From an uncultured Bacilli bacterium (GTDB taxonomy: Bacteria; Bacillota_I; Bacilli_A; RF39; UBA660), in assembly GCA_948479395.1 (NCBI GenBank), contig CAOLUI010000030.1, positions 1-13,660 on the forward strand: a stretch of DNA of 13,660 bases, in the 5' to 3' direction. This document shows, piece after piece, positions 6,728-13,359 of the stretch (position 1 is its first letter; the number at the start of each line of letters is the position of its first letter). Both the position numbers and the translations under genes were made by a program. The notes below the pieces were generated by a model. That model did not search any database and was not told the origin of the DNA. It worked only from the letters and a program-made list of their open reading frames with translations.

Positions 6728-7993
6728 TTATAATATATTTAAAATATCGGCTAATTTTATCTTTACTCTTTCCTTTGATCTAATATCTTCTATTTCATAA
6801 TTTTCTTTATCGAATTGATTCCCTAAAACAATCATTTTTGGTGTTCCTAAAACATAAACATCATTTATTCTATTTCCAATCGATAATCCTTTACGATCAT
6901 CTATTATAGCATTTACTCCATTTTCCATTAAATAATTATATAATTTTTCAGCTTCTTCCAAATTTTTTTCATTATAGATTATATGAACTTTATAAGGAGC
7001 AATATTATATGGTAAACAGATACCTTTTATTCTGTTGTTTTCCTTTAATACATTATTTTCAATTATACAAGCAATTATTCTTCCAACTCCTATTCCAAAG
7101 CACCCCATATAATAAGGTCGATCATTTCCTAATTCATCTTTAAAATATAAATTCATACTTTCAGAATATTTAGTACCTAATTGAAAATTATTCCCTAATT
7201 CCACAGCTTTATATTCTTTTAATTTACTTATATCTTGAATATTTAATTGAGATAGATATTCTTCTTTATTTTCAAACTCTAAAACTTCTTTATTAATACC
7301 TAACATGTTATCTTCATCAAACAAAACTGTATCTTCTCCTAATTCCGTTGCTACTTGGAACTCTTCGGCTACAGAACCCCCAATTACTCCATTATCACTT
7401 ACAGTTGGCATTATTTTAATATTTAATCTTTTAAAAATATTTAAATAAGCTTGATGCATTAAATCATAAGTTTTTTGCATATCTTCTTCCGTTTTATCAA
7501 AAGAATAAGCATCCATCATCACAAAAGTTCTAGGGCGAAATAAATAACCTCTGGCTCTGATTTCTTTTCGAAATTTTTCTCCTATTTGATAATAAATAGC
7601 AGGTAAATTCTTATAAGAAAGCAATCTATTAGCTCCAAAAATAGTGGCGCATTCCTCGGCTGTTGGCGCAAGACCATATTCTCCTAAATTATTTTCTAAA
7701 GTAAACATAATATCTCCATCCTGAGTATACATATCCCAACGATTAGATTGTTCCCATATCTTTTTCGGTTGAAGTTTAGGAAATTCCACTTGAATACAGC
7801 CAATATTATCTAACTCTTCAATTATAATATTTTCTACATTTCGCTCTATTTTTGTCCATAAATTCCCATATCCATATATTCCACTTTCATATTGATATAA
7901 TTCTCCTAGTTTCATTAAAATATCTTGTCCCGCATAAGACTCATCAATATCATCTAAATTAATTTTTTTAATATTTAATCTACTTAAACGCAT
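6728..7993 (-). CDS. proS: Prolyl-tRNA synthetase, short form without the INS editing domain
   Basis: This class II synthetase charges tRNA-Pro. Motif elements are intact: APTAEE (109-114, proline/ATP binding), FRKEIRARGYLFRPRTF with MMDAYSF (141-165, motif 2), and GCFGIGVGRIIACI (297-310, motif 3). The anticodon-binding domain covers about 333-421. Bacterial ProRS of Bacilli is usually about 565-570 residues, with an editing insertion of roughly 180 residues after GGSxxxEF. Here GGSVAEEFQVATELGEDTV leads to LGNNFQLGTKYSE with only about 40 residues between, so the editing domain is lost but the reading frame is whole. The gene is a unit of its own, with promoter, proline T-box and terminator. 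Hydrolysis of mischarged Ala-tRNA-Pro would need a separate protein, or this may be a second ProRS copy. Confidence 0.92.
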   Translation of the reverse strand: MRLSRLNIKKINLDDIDESYAGQDILMKLGELYQYESGIYGYGNLWTKIERNVENIIIEELDNIGCIQVEFPKLQPKKIWEQSNRWDMYTQDGDIMFTLENNLGEYGLAPTAEECATIFGANRLLSYKNLPAIYYQIGEKFRKEIRARGYLFRPRTFVMMDAYSFDKTEEDMQKTYDLMHQAYLNIFKRLNIKIMPTVSDNGVIGGSVAEEFQVATELGEDTVLFDEDNMLGINKEVLEFENKEEYLSQLNIQDISKLKEYKAVELGNNFQLGTKYSESMNLYFKDELGNDRPYYMGCFGIGVGRIIACIIENNVLKENNRIKGICLPYNIAPYKVHIIYNEKNLEEAEKLYNYLMENGVNAIIDDRKGLSIGNRINDVYVLGTPKMIVLGNQFDKENYEIEDIRSKERVKIKLADILNIL

Positions 7994-8033
7994 TTTTATC
8001 CCTCTTTCTTTAAATTATATTCGTTATAAAAAC

Positions 8034-8232
8034 AAAAAAAGAATAGCTCAAGGAGTCTTTTTAAAGACGGTGCCATCCTTTTATTTTCTTAATTCTTATA
8101 ACGGTTAATCACCGGAAATGTTTACATTTCACTTAGAAGGTAGGAATTAAAAAGTATTCATAACTTGTTTTCACTATACCAAGCTCACTAATATGTTAAC
8201 TAAATAATATTCCTTCTTTAATTCGCTTTCTA
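8034..8232 (-). ncRNA. Proline T-box leader of proS
   Basis: A tRNA-sensing leader controls proS. In stem I, AGAAGG (8212-8217) pairs with CCTTCT (8135-8140), and on the 3' side the specifier codon CCT (8142-8144, proline) is followed by A. Two further hairpins follow: GAAATG/CATTTC (8115-8130) and CGGT/ACCG (8102-8114). The antiterminator is AAGGA (8076-8080) with TCCTT (8050-8054), the seven-base T-box bulge UGGCACC (8069-8075), and GUCUUU/AAAGAC (8055-8068). The competing terminator is weaker by eye: AAAAAGA can pair with the start of TCTTTTTTTG. The specifier agrees with the gene product. The fourth T-box base is C, which predicts G as the discriminator of the sensed tRNA. Confidence 0.88.
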
Positions 8233-8237
8233 AAAAA

Positions 8238-8266
8238 ATTATAACATATTATTAAAAAAACACCAA
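8238..8266 (-). promoter_or_regulatory. Promoter of the proS T-box transcript
   Basis: On the minus strand TTGGTG (8261-8266) and TATAAT (8238-8243) are 17 bases apart, with TGT directly before the -10 (extended -10). Transcription would begin near 8231, directly at the start of the T-box leader and just downstream of the xseB stop. Confidence 0.75.
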
Positions 8267-8272
8267 TATTTT

Positions 8273-8494
8273 TTATTCTTCTATAACATCAAAATCCACT
8301 AATTCACCATTCTCTGTTAATATTTTATTAACTTTTTTTGTTGCATTATTTAATTTTTCACTACAATATTTCACTAATTTCATTGCTTCTGTATATTTAT
8401 CAATTGCTTTATCCAATTCTGTATTTCCACTTTCTAACTCTTTAATTATTTCTTCCAACTTTTCTAAAGATTCTTCAAAACTTAAATTTTCCAT
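8273..8494 (-). CDS. xseB: Exodeoxyribonuclease VII small subunit
   Basis: The 73-residue protein has the XseB pattern SFEESLEKLEEIIKELESGN followed by LDKAIDKYTEAMKLVKYC, two helices that form a coiled coil. It binds the large subunit XseA to make ExoVII, which degrades single-stranded DNA from both ends to oligonucleotides. The acidic C-terminal tail is usual. Its ATG overlaps the xseA stop by one base (TAATG), and an AAGGAGA site lies within the end of xseA. Confidence 0.95.
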   Translation of the reverse strand: MENLSFEESLEKLEEIIKELESGNTELDKAIDKYTEAMKLVKYCSEKLNNATKKVNKILTENGELVDFDVIEE

Positions 8495-9834
8495 TATTTC
8501 TTCTCCTTTACAACCGCAAGTAATTCTCCTTTACTTAATCTTATATTTATCTCATCATTAATACTAACATCATTTTGATTTTTTATAACTTTTTCATCTT
8601 TAGTTATTAAACTATATCCTTTATCTAAAATATTTAAAGGATTAATTAACTTTAATGTATTAATTAACAAATCTTGCTGATGTTCTTTTTTTTCTAAAAT
8701 TTTACTTATTATACTATTAATCTTTAAATTATAATTTCTAAGTTCACTTTTCTTTGTTTCAAAAGAATTTAAAGGATTCTTTAAAATATAATTATTTTTC
8801 AACAATTCCAGTTTATTTTTACTTTCAATTATTTTACCCTCTATATTTTTTGTCAATTGATCTAACAAGTTATCCAATTTTTGTTCTTTTACTTCATATA
8901 AAGTCATTGGATTTTTTAATACATAACTATTTTTTAAATTATTTATCTTATTATGATTATTCCTTATTTCATTTTTAATAAAAGTATTCAAATGACTTTT
9001 CTTTTCATTAAGAAGATTAATTATTTCTATTTTAGTAGGCACAGCCATTTCTGCCGCTCCTGTAGGTGTTGGAGCTCGCATATCCGCAACAAAATCGGCA
9101 ATTGTAAAATCAACTTCATGACCAACAGCACTAATAACAGGAATTTTAGAAGCAAATATAGCTCTTGCTACAATCTCTTCATTAAACGCCCATAAATCTT
9201 CGATACTTCCACCACCTCGGCCACAAATAATAACATCCAAATCATATTCATTGGCTTTTTTTAGTTGCCTCACTATTTCTGGTGCTGCTTCTCTTCCCTG
9301 TACCAAAGAAGGAAAAAGTATCGTTTCACATATCGGAAATCTTCTTTTTATCGTACTTAAAATATCGCGAATAGCAGCTCCTGTAGATGCAGTAATAATT
9401 CCAATTTTCTTTGGATATCGCGGAATAGTTTTTTTATATTTTGCTTCAAACAAACCTTCACTAGCTAATTTTTTCTTCAACTTTTCATATTCAATAAATA
9501 AATTGCCTAAACCATCCATTTCCATTTTTTCAACATATATCTGATATGTTCCTTGAGCTTGATAACAAGAAATACGTCCCTCAACTAAAACATTCATTCC
9601 ATCTTCTGGCTTAAAATTTAATCCAACCGCTTTATTATAAAACATTACTGCACTAATTCTTGAAGTATCATCTTTTAAAGTAAAATAAAGATGCCCTCTA
9701 GTATGATTTTTAAAATTCGAAATTTCGCCTTTTAAATAAACCTTTCTTAAAAAACTATTTTCATCAAACATTACTTTAATATAATCATTTAAATCACTTA
9801 TTTTAAGATACTTTACATCAACTACACTATTCAT
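8494..9834 (-). CDS. xseA: Exodeoxyribonuclease VII large subunit
   Basis: The catalytic subunit of ExoVII has 446 residues, the usual length. The N-terminal OB-fold for single-stranded DNA covers about 5-105, and the nuclease domain contains KKIGIITASTGAAIRDIL, CGRGGGSIEDLWAFNEE (about 204-220) and SAVGHEVDFTIADF with RAPTPTGAAE. A long helical region from about 270 to 410 follows. It contains three echoes of an L(K/I)NP(L/M) unit at the starts of helical stretches, ending with NPLNILDKGYSLI, the conserved beta-barrel start. The gene lies 12 bases after nusB, is followed by xseB, and has a GAGGAA site. Confidence 0.97.
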   Translation of the reverse strand: MNSVVDVKYLKISDLNDYIKVMFDENSFLRKVYLKGEISNFKNHTRGHLYFTLKDDTSRISAVMFYNKAVGLNFKPEDGMNVLVEGRISCYQAQGTYQIYVEKMEMDGLGNLFIEYEKLKKKLASEGLFEAKYKKTIPRYPKKIGIITASTGAAIRDILSTIKRRFPICETILFPSLVQGREAAPEIVRQLKKANEYDLDVIICGRGGGSIEDLWAFNEEIVARAIFASKIPVISAVGHEVDFTIADFVADMRAPTPTGAAEMAVPTKIEIINLLNEKKSHLNTFIKNEIRNNHNKINNLKNSYVLKNPMTLYEVKEQKLDNLLDQLTKNIEGKIIESKNKLELLKNNYILKNPLNSFETKKSELRNYNLKINSIISKILEKKEHQQDLLINTLKLINPLNILDKGYSLITKDEKVIKNQNDVSINDEINIRLSKGELLAVVKEKK

Positions 9835-9846
9835 GTTATTCCTCTT

Positions 9847-10239
9847 TTATTTGATAATTTTATCTAAAACTGCATTAATTATTTTTTTAATCGCTTCATC
9901 ACTAAATTTCTTTGCTAATTCTACAGCTTCATTTATGACAACAATCTCTGGTGTATCAGTATATTTAAGTTCAAATAAAGCAATCCGAAGAATTGCAGCA
10001 CCAGTTTTATCAAGACGATCAATTGTCCAATCTTTAATATATTTATTAGCTAATAAATCCAACTCTTCTTGATGCGTAATCACTCCATAAACAATATCTT
10101 TAACATATTCATTTTCAATTTCCATATTTTCTTTAATAATATCATCTATATTTATATTTAAATTACTATTCTTCATTAAATCATATTGATACAAAATAAC
10201 CATACACTTTTCTCTTAATTCACTTCTTTTAAAGGCCAT
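9847..10239 (-). CDS. nusB: NusB, transcription antitermination factor
   Basis: NusB binds boxA RNA together with ribosomal protein S10 (NusE) and supports rRNA antitermination. The all-helical 130-residue protein matches the family along its whole length, with LREKCMVILYQYDLM at the start and DRLDKTGAAILRIALFEL, IVVINEAVELAKKFSDE in the second half. It is the first gene of nusB-xseA-xseB. A GGTGAT site precedes the ATG. The candidate -10 lies only 15 bases upstream of the ATG, implying a very short leader. Confidence 0.96.
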   Translation of the reverse strand: MAFKRSELREKCMVILYQYDLMKNSNLNINIDDIIKENMEIENEYVKDIVYGVITHQEELDLLANKYIKDWTIDRLDKTGAAILRIALFELKYTDTPEIVVINEAVELAKKFSDEAIKKIINAVLDKIIK

Positions 10240-10254
10240 AAAATCACCAAATTA

Positions 10255-10263
10255 ATTATAACA
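10255..10263 (-). promoter_or_regulatory. Extended -10 promoter of nusB-xseA-xseB
   Basis: TGTTATAAT on the minus strand is a perfect -10 hexamer with the TGn extension. The upstream sequence is a run of T residues and has no recognisable -35. Transcription would begin about nine bases before the ATG. Confidence 0.55.
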
Positions 10264-10268
10264 TAAAG

Positions 10269-10298
10269 AAAAAAAAAAACCTAGATTAGAACTAAGTT
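10269..10298 (-). terminator. Intrinsic terminator after the frameshifted surface-protein gene
   Basis: AACTTAG (10292-10298) pairs with CTAGGTT (10278-10284), including one G-U pair, around a seven-base loop, followed on the minus strand by a run of about ten T residues. It ends just upstream of the nusB -10 element. Confidence 0.75.
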
Positions 10299-10306
10299 AA
10301 AATTCT

Positions 10307-10707
10307 TCAATTTTTCAAAATAAATGGTGAAGTACTTGTGCCTACCCCAATCTCTATTCCTATATTAGGATTTAGATATATTGATGGACGGAACACATAC
10401 CCATGATTCAATATCATAGTGGTCGCACCGTAATTACGCACACTCCCACTCGAATTCACACCGAAAACATCATGGTTATAGGAAGAACTTGGTGTGATTG
10501 TCCATTGTTCATTACGACTGTTATACAACCAATTATTGTTCTTGCAATCACTTACACTACTTTCAGACCAATCATATAAACTTGTATTTAAACATGTCTC
10601 TCTATTTGGTGTTGTTCGTCCCGCAGTTGCATATCCATAATCACTTGGATACATTAACCCTACTCTCCCTGTCCATGTTGTTGGTCTCCCACTTGATACT
10701 GTTGTTC
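10307..10707 (-). pseudogene. C-terminal part of the surface protein, out of frame by a one-base deletion
   Basis: This frame continues the protein encoded at 10660-11571. Restoring one G near 10707 (GAAAGAGAACAACA to GAAAGAGGAACAACA on the minus strand) joins the two frames into a 421-residue protein. The join reads LERGTTVSSGRPTTWTGRVG and continues LMYPSDYGYATAG. The part in this frame is rich in Tyr, Ser, Asn and Trp and ends RPSIYLNPNIGI, then GTSTSPFILKN. The fragment at the far end of the window ends GSSSSPFVLK, so the tail is a family feature. The ATG at 10654 has no proper ribosome binding site and lies in mid-domain, so an independent 115-residue protein is unlikely. The repeat-poor lectin-like composition suggests an extracellular domain of the C-type lectin/FGE kind, but this is only an impression. 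Confidence 0.75.
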
Positions 10708-11571
10708 TCTTTCTAATGTATAATATTCTTTTGGAGTTTTTCCGATAGAATCACTTCCGCCTAAGTTCCAAATACTTTCACTTATCATTCCCTTCGCTTC
10801 TTCTATTAATCCTATACTACTAAAATCGCATGTCTTTGTTGCTCCTTTTTCACCACTTGGACAACTCCCACTTGTTCTATTCCAGTATGCTCCTTCATTT
10901 AATACCTTCTGTAGAGTACTATCACTCCAGTCATTACTTCCATATAAATTTGTTGATGAGCCTGTCCCACTTGGTTTGTTATCCCAAGAATATATCCCTA
11001 TACTCTCATTTCTGATTAGTTTGACTTTATCTTCTTTCCTTCCATCAGGATTTTCAATATCTTTCATGACTCCTATTATTCGCCATAATTCATCATTGAA
11101 CCTGACATAATTATTTGGATCTGCTCCAATATATCTTAAATTGCCAAAATCATCTTCTACTAATTCATCTGATTGTAAGTTCTTTAAGTATTCTATTAAT
11201 GTTAGTTCCTTAAAATCTATATTACATTTGATTTTTTTTGCTCCATTAGGAGTTATATTAACTATTCCCCAACTATCTATATTCCACTCAGCTGTCGCTC
11301 CATCTTCACATGTCACACTATTTACTTTATAACCACTTGATTTTAACGGAAAAGCTTCTGTTGTTTTTTCACCATTTATAGTATAGGCTAGTTCTATATC
11401 TCCACTACTAAAATCTGGTATCTTTCCTCTTAGTACATTATAACTTTTTGTTTCTTTATATAAGGCATAACTCCTAAATATTAATATTCCTACTCCTAGT
11501 AGTGCTAAGGCACCTAGAGATAAAAGAGTGGTTTTTAATTTCTTATTTTTCTTAAAACTTTTTAATTTCAT
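10660..11571 (-). CDS. Membrane-anchored surface protein of a dispersed family, truncated by frameshift
   Basis: The readable part is 303 residues. It has a lysine-rich cytosolic start (MKLKSFKKNKKLKTT) and one membrane segment (about 16-37). A small domain carries a cysteine pair (TCEDGATAEWN and KKIKCNIDF), and from about residue 140 a larger domain contains LRYIGADPNNYVRFNDELWR and SDWSDSTLQKVLNEGAYWN. The last 17 or so residues (from EQQYQVGDQQHGQGE) are out-of-frame and unlike the family. I recognise the pattern from uncharacterised multi-copy proteins of gut Bacillota, but no function is known to me; an extracellular binding domain is inferred. Its base composition is visibly less AT-rich than its neighbours. 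GAGGGA precedes the ATG. The promoter at 11668-11696 is flanked by paired palindromes. Confidence 0.7.
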   Translation of the reverse strand: MKLKSFKKNKKLKTTLLSLGALALLGVGILIFRSYALYKETKSYNVLRGKIPDFSSGDIELAYTINGEKTTEAFPLKSSGYKVNSVTCEDGATAEWNIDSWGIVNITPNGAKKIKCNIDFKELTLIEYLKNLQSDELVEDDFGNLRYIGADPNNYVRFNDELWRIIGVMKDIENPDGRKEDKVKLIRNESIGIYSWDNKPSGTGSSTNLYGSNDWSDSTLQKVLNEGAYWNRTSGSCPSGEKGATKTCDFSSIGLIEEAKGMISESIWNLGGSDSIGKTPKEYYTLEREQQYQVGDQQHGQGE

Positions 11572-11637
11572 TTTTATCCCTCATTCTTTTCTTCTTATTA
11601 TTACTTATTTACTTTACTTTTTTTGTCAGATTTTGTC

Positions 11638-11689
11638 ATAACTTAAAATAGGTTATCCTATAGATATATAATAACTTATTTTAAGTTAT
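11638..11689. repeat. Tandem palindromic operator-like sites, 33 bp apart
   Basis: A 19-bp palindrome, ATAACTTA-TTT-TAAGTTAT, lies at 11671-11689 with two perfect 8-bp arms. A second copy, ATAACTTA-AAA-TAGGTTAT with one mismatch, lies at 11638-11656. The centres are 33 bp apart, about three helical turns, so a bound dimeric regulator would sit on the same face of the helix. The two copies can also pair with each other as an 18-bp stem. They bracket the -10 and predicted start site of the surface-protein promoter. Confidence 0.6.
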
Positions 11690-11696
11690 ACTTCAA
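11668..11696 (-). promoter_or_regulatory. Promoter of the frameshifted surface-protein gene
   Basis: TTGAAG (11691-11696) and TATTAT (11668-11673) on the minus strand are separated by 17 bases. The spacer coincides with one palindrome copy, and the other copy lies downstream of the start site, so repression by blocking is plausible. The resulting leader is about 90 bases. The promoter directly follows the terminator of the gene upstream. Confidence 0.5.
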
Positions 11697-11729
11697 TAAA
11701 AAAATATAGAAAAATTGTTTTTCTATATT
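11695..11729 (-). terminator. Intrinsic terminator of the XRE/DUF4097 operon
   Basis: On the minus strand AATATAGAAAAA (11718-11729) pairs perfectly over 12 bases with TTTTTCTATATT (11703-11714), with a three-base loop and a run of seven T residues after it. The stem is AT-rich but perfect and lies about 20 bases after the stop codon of the beta-solenoid gene. Confidence 0.75.
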
Positions 11730-11747
11730 AAATTTGAATATTATTTT

Positions 11748-12635
11748 TTAATTATTAACGGAAATATCACCACAAGAGTTTTCTATTTTTAAAATAGTTT
11801 CGGCATCTCTTATGTTTTTATTTATTTTATTATCGCCTAAACTAGTTTTGGCTTCAATATATAAATCATTCGTAGAATTAATTTCAATGTCTCCATAATT
11901 GTTTTTAATATAAGAATCTTTATGTAAATCAAGATTATCGATAGTTATATCGCCACAATCTGCTTTTATTTGTAAATAATTATTGATACTTTTAATATCT
12001 ATATCACCATATTTATTATGGGCAATTAAATTATCTACATTTCGAAGAGTTATATCTCCAGCTTTAACTTCTAAATTAGCTGTTATAACTTTTTTTATTT
12101 TAATGTCACCATAATTATTAATTGCTTTTATATCATTAGCTTCATCTATTGTAATATCGCCACAATCAGCATTTATTTCCAAATTTGAATTTAAAAATTC
12201 AGCTATATTTATATCCCCAAATTTATTAGTTACTTTAATATTATGATTATAATTCGATGGAAGATAGATTTCAACTTTAGAAATTGTCCTATTAAAACAA
12301 AAACCAATACAAACTTTTCCTTTACTATTTATAGTTAATTCATTATTATTAGAATTAATATTAGTATTATCTTTATCACCATATACTAAGACTTTTATCT
12401 TTTCATTATCAGAATGTTTGATATATATATCACTGGCATCAGTATTGACATTTATAAGTTTAAATTCATTTTCATAATTTTTATCAATTACTAATTCATT
12501 ACTGACTTTTTTATATAAACTAAATTTAAAAATTTTATTTTTACCATATATTAAATTAAACATAAAAATAGTTAAAGTAACTGCTATAATTACAAAGATG
12601 ATTATTAAAAAAATTATTAATCCTTTATTTTTCAT
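11748..12635 (-). CDS. DUF4097-like beta-solenoid protein with alternating GD repeats
   Basis: The 295-residue protein has one N-terminal membrane helix (about 5-29). A region before the repeats contains the Cys pair VCIGFCF (Cys109, Cys113). From about residue 138 to the end come nine repeats centred on GDI, with glycines at 140, 159, 176, 193, 210, 228, 248, 267 and 289. The residue before the glycine alternates: Tyr or Phe in one set (KFGDI, NYGDI, KYGDI, NYGDI), Cys, Ala or Leu in the other (DCGDI, KAGDI, DCGDI, SLGDN, SCGDI). This is the right-handed solenoid pattern of DUF4097 proteins, often called putative adhesins. It overlaps the XRE regulator by 11 bases, so the two are co-expressed. 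The role is unknown; outward location is inferred from the signal-anchor. The start has a GAGGT site. Confidence 0.82.
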   Translation of the reverse strand: MKNKGLIIFLIIIFVIIAVTLTIFMFNLIYGKNKIFKFSLYKKVSNELVIDKNYENEFKLINVNTDASDIYIKHSDNEKIKVLVYGDKDNTNINSNNNELTINSKGKVCIGFCFNRTISKVEIYLPSNYNHNIKVTNKFGDINIAEFLNSNLEINADCGDITIDEANDIKAINNYGDIKIKKVITANLEVKAGDITLRNVDNLIAHNKYGDIDIKSINNYLQIKADCGDITIDNLDLHKDSYIKNNYGDIEINSTNDLYIEAKTSLGDNKINKNIRDAETILKIENSCGDISVNN

Positions 12636-13242
12636 TTTCTTTACCTCTTAACATAAATATTAATTTATTTATTTCTAAAACTAAAGCATAAATTATCCAA
12701 ATAATCCAAGTAATATGCCAAGCCATTGTCATGAAACTAAATAATAAATATATTATTAAAAATATACTAGTAATAATATGATTAATTTGCTTTTTATAAG
12801 TATTATTATTTTCTTTTTTAGTATTAGTTTTATAAATCATACAGGTATAGACTATTATATAAGTTGCTAGACCACAAATTCCCATGAAAATAGCTGATGC
12901 AATAATAGGATCCATATCCATAACAGGTATCGATATCATTAGCCAAATTACGGAAAGAAAATAAAGAAATATACTTATGCTAATTCCCTTAGCTTTTTTC
13001 TTAATAATAGTTTCTTTATTATTTTCAAAAGCTTTATTTTCTTTAATACTTTGATCAAGTAATTCATCAGCTGAGATGTTATATAATTTTGTAATAGGTC
13101 CTAATTTATCAAAATCAGGAGTACTTTGATTTGTTTCCCATTTAGATATAGTTTGCCGACTTACATTTAAAATATCTGCTACTTCTTCCTGAGATAAGTT
13201 TTTTTCCTTTCTTAAATTTATTAACTTTTCGCCTAAATTCAT
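12625..13242 (-). CDS. Membrane-anchored XRE-family transcription regulator
   Basis: The 205-residue protein joins an N-terminal Cro/C1-type HTH (about 1-62) to a membrane domain. The HTH includes KLINLRKEKNLSQEEVADIL and VSRQTISKWETNQSTPDFDKL. The membrane domain has four predicted helices (about 87-107, 113-136, 153-172, 175-192). DNA binding by a membrane-tethered regulator is implied. Proteins of this build commonly precede DUF4097 or DUF1700 partners in Bacillota, as here, and may sense envelope stress. The ligand and target are unknown. The inverted repeat overlapping its own promoter suggests autoregulation. AGAGGTGA precedes the ATG. Confidence 0.88.
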   Translation of the reverse strand: MNLGEKLINLRKEKNLSQEEVADILNVSRQTISKWETNQSTPDFDKLGPITKLYNISADELLDQSIKENKAFENNKETIIKKKAKGISISIFLYFLSVIWLMISIPVMDMDPIIASAIFMGICGLATYIIVYTCMIYKTNTKKENNNTYKKQINHIITSIFLIIYLLFSFMTMAWHITWIIWIIYALVLEINKLIFMLRGKENEK

Positions 13243-13286
13243 TTTTTCACCTCTAAAAAAAATTATATAGCTTTTTATAGTAGCAA

Positions 13287-13315
13287 TCTATATATTTTAG
13301 TTGGAAATTTGTCAA
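13287..13315 (-). promoter_or_regulatory. Promoter of the XRE/DUF4097 operon
   Basis: A consensus TTGACA (13310-13315) and TATAGA (13287-13292) on the minus strand are 17 bases apart. The -35 box lies in one arm of the inverted repeat at 13297-13319. A second TATAAT nearer the gene (13257-13262 area) has no matching -35. Confidence 0.65.
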
Positions 13316-13319
13316 CTAA
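13297..13319. promoter_or_regulatory. Candidate autoregulatory operator of the XRE regulator
   Basis: TTAGTTG (13297-13303) and CAACTAA (13313-13319) form a perfect 7-bp inverted repeat with a nine-base spacer, covering the -35 box. Dyads of this size are typical targets of dimeric XRE proteins. Binding by the adjacent gene product is inferred from position. Confidence 0.55.
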
Positions 13320-13330
13320 CTTTAACATTT

Positions 13331-13359
13331 AAAAAATCTGATGTCTAAAATCAGATTTT
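13331..13359 (-). terminator. Intrinsic terminator of the 67-residue gene
   Basis: AAAATCTGAT (13350-13359) pairs perfectly over ten bases with ATCAGATTTT (13333-13342) around a seven-base loop, and the run of T residues continues after the stem. The stop codon TGA (13351-13353) is inside the 5' arm. Confidence 0.75.

Noticed and set aside
6728..7993. proS as a truncated pseudogene
   Set aside because: The frame is whole, all catalytic motifs and the anticodon domain are present, and only the editing insertion is missing; dedicated regulation is intact.
8754..9544. Three plus-strand frames opposite xseA
   Set aside because: They are shadows of the xseA coding sequence, with low-complexity, Phe/Tyr/Ser-rich translations.
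9833..10072. Plus-strand frame opposite nusB
   Set aside because: It is antisense to nusB and has no family resemblance or start signal.
10307..10654. Independent 115-residue gene starting at 10654
   Set aside because: The ATG is in the middle of a conserved block (GLMYPSDYGYATAG) and lacks a binding site; the frame continues upstream to the deletion point.
10700..10715. Programmed -1 ribosomal frameshift joining the two surface-protein frames
   Set aside because: A -1 shift would join the frames, but there is no X-XXY-YYZ slippery heptamer (the site reads GAA AGA GAA), so a simple base loss is more likely.
10498..11332. Plus-strand frames opposite the surface-protein gene
   Set aside because: They are complementary shadows of a coding sequence with clear domains on the minus strand.
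11638..11689. Invertible promoter switch
   Set aside because: The inverted copies enclose only 14 bases and no recombinase gene is in the window; a pair of regulator sites fits better.
12625..13242. XRE regulator as a prophage repressor
   Set aside because: It has four membrane helices and a DUF4097 partner, and no phage genes lie nearby.
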